Below, piece by piece: positions 31,870 to 42,779 of a stretch of 64,000 nucleotides of DNA. Within the stretch, counting starts at the first letter, position 1. Each line of letters starts with the position of its first letter. The position numbers were made by a program, and so were the translations under genes. A model generated the notes under the pieces. It saw nothing but the letters and a program-made list of their open reading frames with translations. It did no database searches and was not told the origin of the DNA. Source of the stretch: Cercis canadensis (Eukaryota; Streptophyta; Magnoliopsida; Fabales; Fabaceae); assembly GCA_003255065.1 (NCBI GenBank), contig QAOA01002045.1:62001-126000 (forward strand), given 5' to 3'.

Positions 31870-33945
31870 ATGGGATCTTCGGGAAAAGATAATCCATAAT
31901 GCTCTAGGGGGAATGGCGCTGGGGTTTCTTCTTCTCAACCGTCTGTTCCTTTTTTTGCTAGCTTTCCGATTAGAACCACTAAATCCTCTATTCGCCTTAA
32001 GGATATAGAAAACTTAAAAAATAATTTTCCAGAGATAGACTGGAACTGCCACCATTTTGATTTAGAGGCCTCCCCTAGGGGGTCGCCGGTTTGTGAGAAC
32101 TGCCCTTACAATAATTTTTTTGTTTTCAACCTGGCGTATATGGATAGGGCTAGAGCCGAGCTGCCTTTGACTGAGTTTGAAATGAAGTTTTTCCGAACAA
32201 TAAATGCCGCTCCTTCACAACTTCATTCTAACGGGTGGGGATTTCTTCGCGCCTTTCAGAATATGTGTGTGCTGCTAACAGTAGACCCCCGAGTAGATGT
32301 ATTTTTTCATTTTTTGCTTTAAAGGACGTGAAAGATTCCGACCAGGAATTTATTTACGTGGCTAGCCGACCTCGACTATGCTTAATGAAGCTTTTTGAGG
32401 AATCGGCTAAGGGGTGGAAGGATCAATTCTTCCGCGTGACGGTTCCGTCCTGGGATGGGGTACCTCGGCCGGACAAGGCTTTTTTCTTAGATAAGTACGG
32501 GAAACCCTGGTTTCCTTTGAGGTGGGTCCGATATGTAAATAAAGGACGAGCACGCTCTATGGATAAGTACGATCCAGAAGCTCGTCGGATAATAAGAATT
32601 ATTTCCGGGCTAACGTACAACAAATCCAGCCAAGTCAAGCTGAAAGCAAAAGATTTAATTGGTCGGTATATAGTTGACTGTGTTACCTTTATCATGAGTT
32701 TTTTAATGTAGCTAACTGAATCTTCCTTTGTGTTTGCAGACGAAAGAATCAGCAAGGAAGAAATGGTGAGGCTGTCCACACTGGCGAAGTTCAGCGGGGT
32801 CGTTCCTAGAGGCGGCCCGGTCATCCGAGACGTGGAGGAAATCCCGACACCTGGGTCTCAACCTGGGAGGGCCATCGCAGCTGAGCCGGTGACTGTGGTC
32901 CCGGCAGACTGGGCTCGGGGGAAACGTCCAATGGAGGAGGATCCAGCTGCGGATCTTAGGCGGAGGGACCGGGGAGAACGTGGGTCTAAAAAACACAAAC
33001 CCTCCCACCAGGAGACCGCCCGAGCTGGTTCCTCATCTAACCGGGCCCGACAAGAAATGCCAAGCCGGTCCCGAAAGGACGCCCCCGCTGAGGTCAAACC
33101 TCTAGATTTGTTTGCCACTGCTCTGACCGGTGATGATAACCATGCTAGCCACTTACTGTGGAATACCCTGTTTCCTGTTCAGGATAGGGTGGACTCTATC
33201 ATACCGGCGTCCGATGAGGAGAGAGTCGGCCAGTCGTCGGTGGACCAGCTGCTGAAGTACCTCCTCGCGAATGCTACCCGAGACCTTGCTGCCATTCGAG
33301 GGATACAATCTTACCGCCCTTCAAAAGCTACAGGATGAGGAAGAATTGCTTCGGGTCGAAAAAGATTTGGCTCTGGAGGCGCTGAAGAAGGCGGAAGATG
33401 AGAACCGGTTTCTAAGGGAAGAGAAAGAAAACTTGGAAATTCAGCAACTGGCTCCTGCCCTGGAAGCCCGGGACAAGGTCGAGGCGGAGAATAGGCAACT
33501 CCGCCTTGACATTAAAGAGCTGGAAGAGCGCCATGAGGCGGGCACCAGAGAGATAGAACGAACTCTATCTCTCGCCAAAGAGGTGCAGAAGAGAGAGATC
33601 GGGCTGCGGGACAAAATGGCTCGCCGAATCACCCGGACTCGCCAATCGAAACTGTGACAGAGAGACCGCGCCGAGCTTCAAATTGGGCAAAACTACGCTA
33701 CCGCCTTTAAGGAAGGTTTTGACCATGCTGTTGCTCAGGCGAGGCTACAATTCTCCGATCTCAACAGGGACCAGATGGATTACTTTAAGAAAATAAAAGA
33801 TGGTCAGCTGGTTGATGAGAGCGAGGGTGAGGAGGTCGAAGGGGAAGATGCAGCTCTTCAGCTCGAGGTCTCTCTAGAAGATTATGATACCCCCTCCGAG
33901 GGTGAAGATGAAATTCTATCTAGGACGGAGGGGGGTGACATGTAG
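31870..33945 (+). pseudogene. Antisense extra gene of the gypsy element ('putative gypsy-type transposon' domain plus coiled coil)
   Basis: Runs opposite to gag-pol. From ATG 31870 (MGSSGKDN) one frame carries FEMKFFRTINAAPSQLHSNG and WGFLRAFQNMC, matching the plant family annotated as 'putative gypsy type transposon' (PF04195-like). Then LKDVKDS...FFLDKYGKPWFPLRWVRYV; an apparent intron ending TTTGTGTTTGCAG at 32739; a basic, probably nuclear-targeted linker (GERGSKKHKP); a coiled coil rich in E, K and L (33330-33640); and an acidic tail to TAG 33943-33945. Lesions: TAA at 31897, a one-base loss in a T run near 32305, a one-base shift near 33305 (GGG run), TGA at 33655. Extra ORFs are known in Tat elements; this one's function is unknown. 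Confidence 0.75.
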
Positions 33946-34293
33946 TTTTATTTTTTGTCATCATCTTGTAATTTCTTTTTGAACATAATGAATGAACAGG
34001 TTCCGACTTTTTAACCATTTGCACAAGTCTGCTTTTCAATGATTTCGATTTTACTTGTACATTACTACGATGTGTTTCTTTTGATAATTTTCACCAAGGT
34101 AAGAAATCGGTTTAACTCGAATTTCAAAAGGAGAATTGTATGATCGGAAAATAATAATAAAAAAAAGTAAAACCTATCGGTTGAATGCTCCACGGTATTC
34201 GGATGAGGTGGATTTTTTAGATCGTAGTTTAAACTCGCGATAGGCGGCAAGTTTTTAAATTGGTTTGAACTTGTAGAAGTTATAAAATGTAAT
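33946..34293. other. Space between convergent antisense gene and pol
   Basis: Contains the likely 3' ends of both transcription units; no coding signal. Confidence 0.5.
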
Positions 34294-34462
34294 TTTTAGA
34301 TCGGTTTACATTCACGGTGGAAGTTACAAACGTTTTAGATCGGTTTGTACTCGCGTTGGAGGTTACAAACATTTTAGATCGGTTTGTACTCGCGTTGGAG
34401 GTTACAAACATTTTAGATCGGTGTACTCGCGTTGGAGGTTACAAACATTTTAGATCGGTTTG
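34294..34462. repeat. 39-bp tandem repeat, about 4.5 units
   Basis: TTTTAGATCGGTTTGTACTC followed by GCGTTGGAGGTTACAAACA starts at 34294, 34333, 34372, 34411 and 34448. Lies between the convergent 3' ends of the antisense gene and pol. Confidence 0.92.
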
Positions 34463-34477
34463 TCAAAACAATAAACA

Positions 34478-37400
34478 TCATGTTTCATATATACGGAGAT
34501 TGCTTACATTCCAAGTTCGAGGGATCGGCACTCCTTCCATTGTCAGGAGCTTATATGCTCCCTTTCCAAGGGACTCGTGCACTCTGTATGGGCCTTCCCA
34601 GTTGGGGGCCAGCTTGCCTTCTGTGAGGTGCTTTCTGGTGATGGCAGCCTTTCGGAGGACAAGTTCGCCTGGTTTGAAATCCCTAGGTCGGACTTTCGCA
34701 TTGTAATACTTGGTGATTCTTTCTTTATATGTCAACATTCTGAGTTTCGCCTTTTCTCTTTCTTCGTCGAGTAGCTCCAGGTTTGTACACATCGCCTCTT
34801 GGTTCTGGTCTTCGTTGAAGTGTTCTCTCCTGAAGCTCGGTTCTCCGACTTCAACGGGTATCATTGCTTCAGCCCCATATGTGAGTTTATAAGGCGATTC
34901 TTTAGTTGAGGTCTGAGATGTTGTCCGATAAGACCATAATACCCATGGGAGCTCTTCCGTCCAGTTGCCTTTGGTGTGATCCAATCTCTTTTTCAACCCA
35001 TCCAAAATTATCCGATTAGCTGCTTCAACTTGTCCATTAGCTTGAGGATGTTCTACCGAGGTGAAATTTAGCCGTATTTTCAAGTCGGTGCAGAAAGACC
35101 GGAATCCCTGATCGGTGAACTGGGTTCCGTTGTCCGTTGTTATTGTATGCGGAATTCCGAATCTACAAATGATAAAGATTTGAAGGAATTTTTTAGCATT
35201 CTTGGCTGTGATTTTGGCCAAAGGTTCTGCCTCAATCCATTTAGAAAAATAGTCTATTGCGACAATTAAATATTTCTTTTGTCCTGCCGCTATGGGGAAA
35301 GGACCTAAAAGGTCGAGGCCCCATCGGCAGAATGGCCAAGGTTCAACCGTGGTGGACAGGTCGGAGGATAGGACCTGGTGGATATACGCGAACTTTTGGC
35401 ATTTGTCGCATTTTTTGACAAGATTTGCAGAATCAGCTCGCAAGGTTGGCCAATAGTAGCCTGATCGGAGGGTTTTGGTTGCCAAGGAACGTGCTCCTAT
35501 GTGATGACCGCATATGCCAAGGTGGATTTCCTGCAAGACGTAGAGGGAGTGCTCTGGGGCCAGGCATTTCAAGAGTGGGGTATAATATCCACGTTTATAG
35601 AGGATGCCGTTTTCTAAGCAATAATTGCATGTGATTCTTCGTAATTTCCGAGCATCGATTTTCTGCTGAGGTAGAGTTCCTGTTTTGAGGTAATGGATAA
35701 TAGGGGTCATGCAATTCGTCGGTTCTTTATCTAGAACGCTTATTTCATCATACACGATGCTTGGATGAAGGAGGGTTTCTTGTATGACCGTTTGATTGTG
35801 TCCGGGTTTTTTACTACTGGCAAGTTTGGACAGTATGTCAGCTCGTGCGTTTTCTGCTCGCAGAATGTGATGTATTTCCGCTGCTTTGAAGCTATCCATG
35901 CAGGTATTCACTTTTTCTAGATACCTAACCATTTGTGGATCTTTGGCTTAGTATTCCCCCTTTATTTGACTAGCGACCAACTGTGAGTCGGTTTGGATCT
36001 TGAGAGTTTGGGCACCTAACTCTTGAGCTAAACGTAGGCCGGCTATGAGCGCCTTATACTCTACTTGATTGTTAGAAACTGGGAAATCAAAATGCAGAGA
36101 CTGTTCGATCAGTATTCCTTCTGGTCCTTCGACCACTATTCCTGCCCCTCCTCCTTTGGAGTTGGAAGATCCGTCAACCGAGAGTATCCATGCGGGTTGA
36201 TTTTCCGGGTTGGAGGAGGTGCTTTTAGGTCGGGTGAGTTCAACGATGAAGTCGGCAAGGGCTTGGGCTTTGATCGCTCCCCTTCGTTCATAGTTAATCG
36301 TGTGCTCAGAGAGTTCCACAGACCATCCCAGCATACGACCTGCTAGGTCGGGTTTTTGGAGTATTTGCCGGATCGGTTGATCGGTACGGACAGTTATGAT
36401 GTGGTTCTGAAAGTATGGTCGCAAACGTCGTGCGGAGAGGAGGAGAGCATAAGCAAGTTTTTCAATCTTTCGATATTTAAGCTCGGAGGCTTGTAAGGCA
36501 TGGCTCGTGTAGTATATGGGGTACTGTGAGTTTGTTTCTTCTCGGACTAGGGCCGAGCTCACTGCCTGATGACTGCTGGCTAAGTATAGAAACAGTGCTT
36601 CCCCTGGCTTTGGCTTAGAAAGAATGGGCGGGCGGCTTAAATATTCTTTCAATTGGCTAAAAGCCTGCTGGCATTCTTCTGTCCATTGGAAATGTTTGAT
36701 TTTTTTGAGTGCTTTGAAGAAAGGGAGCGCTTTGTCAGCCGACCTGGACATAAATCTGGACAGGGCGGCAATTCTTCCCGCGAGTCTTTGGACTTCGCGA
36801 ATGGTTTTTGGTGGTTCCATGGTTATGATGGCTTGACACTTATCGGGGTTTGCTTCGATGCCCCGGTGCGTGAGCATGAAACCCAAGAATTTCCCGGCTT
36901 CGACTCCGAAAGCGCATTTAGAAGGATTTAGCCGCATGTTGTGGCGTCGGAGCTCGTGAAATGCTTCCTCTAAATGTGCTATGTGTTCGTCATCTGTATT
37001 GGATTTGACGAGCATATCGTCAACATAGACTTCTACATTTTTGCCGATTTGGTTTTTTAGGACCTGATCTATCAACCTCTGATAAGTTGCCCCTGCGTTT
37101 TTAAGACCAAATGGCATTACCGTATAGCAGTATATGGCCTTCTCGGTAATAAACGCTGTCTTATCCTCATCGTCGGGATGCATTTTGATTTGATTGTAAC
37201 CGGAGTAGGCGTCCATAAAACTTAAGAATTTGTATCCTGAAGCCTCATCAACAAGTTTGTCAATGCTAGGGAGCGGATATGGATCTTTGGGGCAGGCTTT
37301 ATTGAGGTCGGAGAAATCCACACACATTCGCCATTTTCCGTTTGGTTTTCTGACCATGACGACGTTAGAAAGCCAAGTCGCATAAGGTATTTCCCTGATA

Positions 37401-38815
37401 AAACCGGCATCGAGCAATTTTCGCACTTCTTCTTGAATTGTTTTCTGCTTCTCGGGGCCGACGACTCGCTTTTTCTGGGAAACAGGTTTTGCATTTGGAT
37501 TTATAGCAAGCTTATGGCAGATAAAACTTGGATCAATACCTGGTATGTCCGAGGCCGTCCAAGCGAACAAATCGGCGTTGGCTGCTAGGAGGTCGGTAAG
37601 TCTCTTGACTTTCCCAGGGGGCATGGAGGATCCTATCTGAATCGTTTGATTTTCATTTGATCCGACCTAGAAAGATTTTAAATCCCCTTGAGGTTTTGGG
37701 CGCAGTGCAGCTGTTGGTTCTCTATTATCGAGCTCTTGAATGGGGACTTGACCGCTTGCTTTACTTTGATTTGCTACCTGGCTGGCCGGAGGTGGAGAGT
37801 AGTCTATAACGAGACTGATATTATAGCACGTTCGGCCTAAAAGCTGGTCTCCCCGTGCTTGACCTACCTTGCCTGACTGGGTCGGGAATTTTAGCAAGAG
37901 GTGCCTGGTGGAAACGATGGCCTCCAAGGAGTTAAGAGAAGGTCGGCCAAGGATTAAATTATACGCAGACGGGCACTCTACCACCAGAAATCTGACCGTT
38001 GCGTTGGCGAGGTCGGGGTATTCCCCCATGGTGACTCGCAAGGTAATAGTTCCTTTGACTTCAACCTGGGTTCCTGAGAATCCGATGAGGGTTCCGGGGT
38101 AGTATTCTAGGTCGGATTTTGGTATACCGAGCTTCTGAAACGTTCGGTAAAAAAGGACGTCAGCCGAACTTCCCTGGTCGATCAGCACTTTGCGAATCTC
38201 ATAGTTCGCCACGTAGCAAGTTATGACTACGGGGTCATCGTGATCTCGATCGATGCTCGCGTAGTCATTATCCGAGAAGGATATAACTGTGATATCCTTA
38301 TTTCCCCGAGGTAAACTAGTAGTGTGAAGAATTTCTCTTTTGTATCTAGCTGCGGCCCGCTCATGCCTTTTTCTGGAAGATTTTGATACCCCACCTCCTG
38401 CAAATCCTCCTGCAATGGTATTTATTGTTCCTGCTGCGTTGCGTCTTGGGTCCTCAGTGGGAGGAGGTTGCCGACGAGAAGGGGATCGGCTTCTCTGCCT
38501 TCACGGCCTCAGAGTCGAATTTCTCTGAGGAGACCTTGACGGGTATTGGCTATCCCTGCTCCGCTGCTTTGGGGTGGAGGTAGAGTTCTCAGCCCGGAAT
38601 TTCTACAAATAACCTCTGCGGAGCAGGTCTTCGATGAGGTTACAAAGATGCCGACAATCGTTGGTATCATGACCCCGACCTTGGTGGAAAGCACAATATT
38701 TTTCTTTGTCTGCTCCTACGTCGCCCTTTGGTTGTGGGAGTTGGGCTAATTTGGTCTGACAGATTTCCTCGAGTATCCGAGCCTTCGATTGATTCAGGGG
38801 GGGTGAATGACTCAA
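34478..38815 (-). pseudogene. Gypsy pol (and zinc-knuckle end of gag): protease, RT, RNase H, second RNase H, integrase
   Basis: One frame from 38815 to 34478 with four in-frame stops: 38605-38603 (TAG), 38503-38501 (TGA), 37669-37667 (TAG), 35950-35948 (TAA). Order: knuckle YCAFHQGRGHDTNDC; protease VLIDQGSSADVLF; RT with the YVDD box (VEVYVDDMLVKS, ~37010); RNase H (YYTSHALQASELKY); a second RNase H (WILSVDGSSNSKGG and QTDSQLVASQI) typical of Tat elements; integrase with H-C-C zinc part (CDKCQKF), DLLGPFP, ITTDNGTQF and HPQANGQVEAANR supplying the D-D-E triad. No chromodomain. Active-site residues look intact, so the stops are the main damage; translation would need read-through. Confidence 0.92.
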
Positions 38816-39893
38816 ATCGGGGACGGACAGGGGATTTGTCTTTCCGACCTGCCTTGCGGTCGTCCGAAGGCTTTTTGTCTTTCTTGTTTTTGTCTGACTC
38901 CCCCAATACTTCTTCTAAGTTTATGTGCTTGGAGGTTATAGTCAGAAGCTGCGACAGGTTTTCTGGAGGATCAAGAGTCAATTGCTCGTGTAGACGACCA
39001 GGTCGGAGTCCGGCCTGAATGGCATGCATTGCCACCGAATCGGTTAGGTCCCGAACTTGCAAAGAGAGCTTGGTGTAACGATTCATGTAGTCTTTCAAGG
39101 ATTCCAGTTCCCCTTGCTTGAGGGTAGCCAGAATGGCAGAGGAGCGCTGATGGGTTATACTAGTAGAAAAATGGGCTATTAAGAGTTCGGACATTTGACT
39201 GAAGTTAGAGATGCTGTTTGAAGGAAGATTTGAGAACCATTGGAGGGCTGCCCGATGTAAGGTAGTGGGGAAAGCCCGGCACATGACTTCATCTGCGGAT
39301 CCGCTTAGGAGCATGATAGAGTTGAAGTTTTCTAAATGCTCTCTAGGATCAGAGGAGTCATCGAAAGGCTCGAGCTGGGGTAATCGGAAACCAACTGGTA
39401 CTGGATAGTTTATGATAGGCTGGGTAAATGGATGTCGGCCTACTTTTCTCTGTCTTTCCGGACTAGCCTGAGAGGGCCCGGGGGAGCCATCTTGGCCAGG
39501 GAAACTGTCTCTTCGCGGGTGAAAAGAGGTTTCAGGATCGGTCCGGAAGGTTGCTGGCCGGCTACTTACAAAATTTGACCCACTGCCTATTGTCTCGGCA
39601 GAAGGTCGGTACAGAGGAGTATTGTCGGTGCGTTCGTTCTTCGAAGAGTCTTGCTTTCTTCTGAAGTCAGCTATTTCGGCTTTATCTTCCGCCCGTTCCC
39701 GTTTGAGGTTTTGAATTTCTTGCAGAAGGCACTGCAAAGTGTCGCCTACTTGTTCAGGGCGGAGCTCTCCAAGTGGAGTTTCACAAATCGTCTCCAAGTT
39801 GCCCAAAGGCTGATTGCCTCTGGGGGGAGGGGTTTGACGCTCCCGAACAGGAGTGAGCAGAACGCCGGGGGTAGGTGGGGCATTGGTGCCCAT
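38667..39893 (-). pseudogene. Gypsy gag (capsid)
   Basis: Starts at ATG 39893 (MGTNAPPTPGV), 50-75 bases after the primer-binding site. Contains the retrotransposon gag domain: ALQWFSNLPSNSISNFSQM, ATLKQGELESLKDYMNRYT and AGLRPGRLHEQL. Past about 38805 the frame is lost at a C-run (one extra C) and the natural continuation, the zinc knuckle, lies in the pol frame; the overlap reading to 38667 is a shadow. Confidence 0.9.
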
Positions 39894-39946
39894 GATGTCG
39901 GACTCAGGATCAGCCAATGAGATTGTAGGTGTTGGAAAAGCTTCGT

Positions 39947-39964
39947 TTCCCACAGACGGCGCCA
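39947..39964 (-). promoter_or_regulatory. Gypsy primer-binding site
   Basis: TGGCGCCGTCTGTGGGAA on the minus strand, two bases inside the 5' LTR. Confidence 0.85.
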
Positions 39965-39966
39965 AA

Positions 39967-40316
39967 TGACGATGCCCGAGTTGATGAGGTCGGTCCAAGT
40001 CGAGGTCGGTCCGTGTCGAGGTCGGTTGCTCGATGGTTACCTGAAACGCGATCCGGTGTTTTATTTCCGGGCTCCGAAGATCAAGTCAGTATAGTTTGAG
40101 CTTAATAGTGTGATATTTCAAAAAGCCAGCCTCTAACCTTTGAGTGTCAGGGGCTATTTATAGGAAGACAAACCTGAGCATTATGTTTTACCCAGGATGG
40201 GTTATCGGATCGCCCATAGCAAATAACGGGTGACCCAAAGCCTTATCTGCTTTATTGGGCCAATGCTTCTTCTGGGCCTGGTATGCTTTATTGGGCCCTG
40301 GATCAGGTCCACCACA
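39967..40316 (-). repeat. Gypsy 5' LTR with TATA box
   Basis: Copy of the 3' LTR plus a 16-base tandem duplication (CCGTGTCGAGGTCGGT) near 40007-40022. Minus-strand TATAAATAG at 40163-40155 is the likely genomic RNA promoter. Confidence 0.93.
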
Positions 40317-40480
40317 CATACATTTTCTCTTGAAGTATGCTTTTTATAGCAAATATTAATAAGAGACAATGGTCCAGATATGGCATCATTTGTCCCACCA
40401 AAATTATGATATTTGGATCCAACTTCTAAAATCACAACAGTCTCAGTACGTGAAAGCTGGCTCGATAATACACTCATCGT
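40317..40480. repeat. Dispersed repeat C, copy 1 (split by the gypsy element)
   Basis: CATACATTTTCTCTTGAAGT, ATAGCAAATATTAATAAGAG, ATGGTCCA, ATTATGATATTTGGATCC and ACTTCTAAAATCACAACA recur at 43590-44026 and 44170-44370; left part before 31053 belongs to the same copy. Confidence 0.7.
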
Positions 40481-41446
40481 TAAAAAAAAAAAAAAAACTA
40501 AGTATATTCCCAACTAACCATCAACATTTAGTTTGACAAAATTTGTATTTCATATTCTTAAAGAACTTCAGTTCTAATTAAATTTAAATTTTTTCCATTG
40601 ACTTCTCATTTGTATATTAGATAACTAATTACAATAATAAGCAGTTAAAATAAAAAAAAATATATATATAATTTANTCATTCCCAGGTTAAGATTACCAC
40701 TAACTAGTTAAATTTAAATAAGATTACAGTCAAATTTAAAAGGCCCAATTCAATTTTATGGAAATCCTTTTGGGTTGACCTTCATTAATGATAAATTAAA
40801 AGAGAGTACAGAACGTTTCAATGAACTCCATGTCATTTGAGATTAATTAATGGTTTAATTGAAAAATGACCAATTCAATTTCATAAATTTAGAGTGAAAT
40901 CGAAAAAAAAGTTTCAATTGAATTTCTTAAAATTTTTTTTATTTTTTTTGAGACTTTTAGCTACGATTTTAAATTTGAACATAAAACTTATAAAACTCTA
41001 ACGAGAATCTTATTACCACTCAATTACATGTTGTTTGGTAATTAATTAGTGATAAAATGATAAATACAAAATATAATTACAAGCAATTTTATGTTAATTA
41101 TGGTTAATTAGTAGTTCGATTGAAAAATATTAATTCAATTTCAATTTTTTTTGAAAGCTTATAATTAAAGCTTATAAGAATGGACATAGTTTTTTTTTTT
41201 AAAAAAAAGGGAAAGCTTAGCAATTCGTAAAGGATATATTAAATTCTTAATACTTGACTTGTTTGAAGGGACTTGTATCAAAATAAAATATTTTTCTATT
41301 TAAAGAAAAATTCCTTGAATCAAACATAATCATTTCCACATACAAATGTCAATAGACTGGATAAACATGGGAATTTTCGAATTGACAGGAAAAAAAAAAA
41401 AAAAGTGAAATAAATCTAGAGTATGCAAGGTGTGTTAGTAAGTTAC
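40481..41446. other. Gene-free AT-rich stretch
   Basis: No exon, RNA gene or element end supported; single N at 40676 without flanking duplication. Confidence 0.45.
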
Positions 41447-41547
41447 ATCTTCTTCCGAATTTCAACTTGCTTGTCCTTGCGCTCGTAGTCTTGTCTGATC
41501 TTTTTCTTCTTTGCTTCAACCAACTGTAACTTCTCGATGTTGAATTC
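41447..41547 (-). pseudogene. Isolated exon of V-type H+-ATPase subunit E
   Basis: After a splice acceptor (TTTTGACAG, minus strand) the 101-base exon encodes EFNIEKLQLVEAKKKKIRQ followed by DYERKDKQVEIRKK and stops at a donor-like AT|GTAACT. This is the signature of the N-terminal helix of plant vacuolar ATPase subunit E (EEFNIEKLQLVEAEKKKIRQ in family members), the peripheral stalk of the proton pump. I could not find the preceding or following exons within several hundred bases on either side, and repeats close in on both sides (MITE at 41719). I therefore call a stranded gene fragment rather than a gene. Confidence 0.78.
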
Positions 41548-41718
41548 CTGTCAAAATCAATATAATTTTTAAGCATCAATTTCATGGCGATCTAGCCCAA
41601 TTCACAAAGACGTAGATATATTTGTATATAAATTGATAGAGATGGAGGGGAGAGTAGAGAGAGTAGTGAGAGTGAGATAATAGAGAATGACAGGGAAGAG
41701 AGAGGGAGATATATATTT

Positions 41719-42267
41719 GGCTTAATTGCAATTTTGGTTCCTCTATTTTAACCACTTGAACGTTTGGTCCTCCTTCTTTAAAAATGAACTATTGAGTCCC
41801 TCTATATTTATAAAATGTACACGTTTAATCAATTTATCTTTAAGTAAAAATTCTTAGGTTTATTTCAAGGTGTAAAGTTCTCTGATTCATAATCTCACCG
41901 TTCAGATTGAAGAGCTACGTCTTGTGAATCTTTCCATTAAATTTTAGCTCGATCTAACGGTGAATAAACTTAAATTTTTGTTTAGATGAAAATTTATGGT
42001 TTTGGCATTTTGTGCTGAGTTTTACCGCTAGATAGAGCTCAAATTTAGTGAGGAGGTTCACAAGATGTAGCCCTTCAATCTGAACGGTGAGATTATGAAT
42101 CAGAGAACTTTACACCTTGAAATAAACCTAAGAATTTTGACTTAAAGATAAATGGACTAAACTTGTACATTTTATGAATATAGAGGGACTCAATAGTTCA
42201 TTTTTAAAGAAGGGGGACTAAAACGTTCAAATGATTAAAATAGGGAGACCAAAATTGTAATTAAGCC
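41719..42267. mobile_element. 549-bp hairpin MITE, copy 3
   Basis: Same family and length as 9215-9763 and 23900-24448; exact 9-bp duplication TATATATTT at 41710-41718 and 42268-42276. Confidence 0.92.
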
Positions 42268-42276
42268 TATATATTT

Positions 42277-42779
42277 TTTTTTCTAGAGAGAGAAATTTTT
42301 TTTTTTCTTACTTAAGGTTCAAAGTAACATAAAATTTCCCAACTCACGTTGGGCTATATTATGCGTTTTTCTTTTAATTTCTTGATTTGAAGGGAATATA
42401 AATCTCATTACATTTCTATGCTGTTAATATTAATTCTTATTAAAAATGCTGAGTATCCAGAAAATTAATGCCCAGTGCTATTTGGATGATATCTATTAAT
42501 TTATCTGATTTTATGGATCCCATGACATATATGCATTTAACGGGAATAAAAGTTCACGTGCACATTCGGGTCAAATTTAATTTAAAAATATATATTTTAT
42601 ATTATAATGGATTCTAGAGTCATTTAAAATAAGTTGGAAATAAATATCATTAAAATTATAAAATAATTGATAAGTATAATATAAATAATATAATTCTTTA
42701 ATTTATAAGTGACATTAAAAGCTAAGCTGGTATAATTCATTTATTATAAATCTCATTACATTTCGATATTTTTCTCTCT
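42277..42779. other. Gene-free AT-rich stretch
   Basis: Nothing recognised. Confidence 0.45.

Larger units (their letters stand above)
31054..40316 (-). mobile_element. Tat-lineage Ty3/gypsy LTR retrotransposon
   Basis: Complete 9263-bp insertion flanked by exact CATAC (31049-31053 and 40317-40321). LTRs are 334 and 350 bases; gag, protease, RT, RNase H, a second RNase H and integrase lie on the minus strand from right to left. A separate gene runs on the plus strand between integrase and the left LTR. The LTRs differ by three substitutions and one 16-base tandem duplication, so the insertion is recent, but gag-pol and the antisense gene carry several lesions. The dual RNase H and extra gene mark the Tat lineage. 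Confidence 0.95.

Noticed and set aside
32423-33118. Minus-strand open frames over the gypsy antisense gene
   Set aside because: They are shadows of the GC-richer plus-strand gene; no family resemblance.
34317-39920. Plus-strand open frames across gag-pol (60-129 codons)
   Set aside because: Reverse-strand shadows of gag-pol; the first is also an artefact of the 39-bp tandem repeat.
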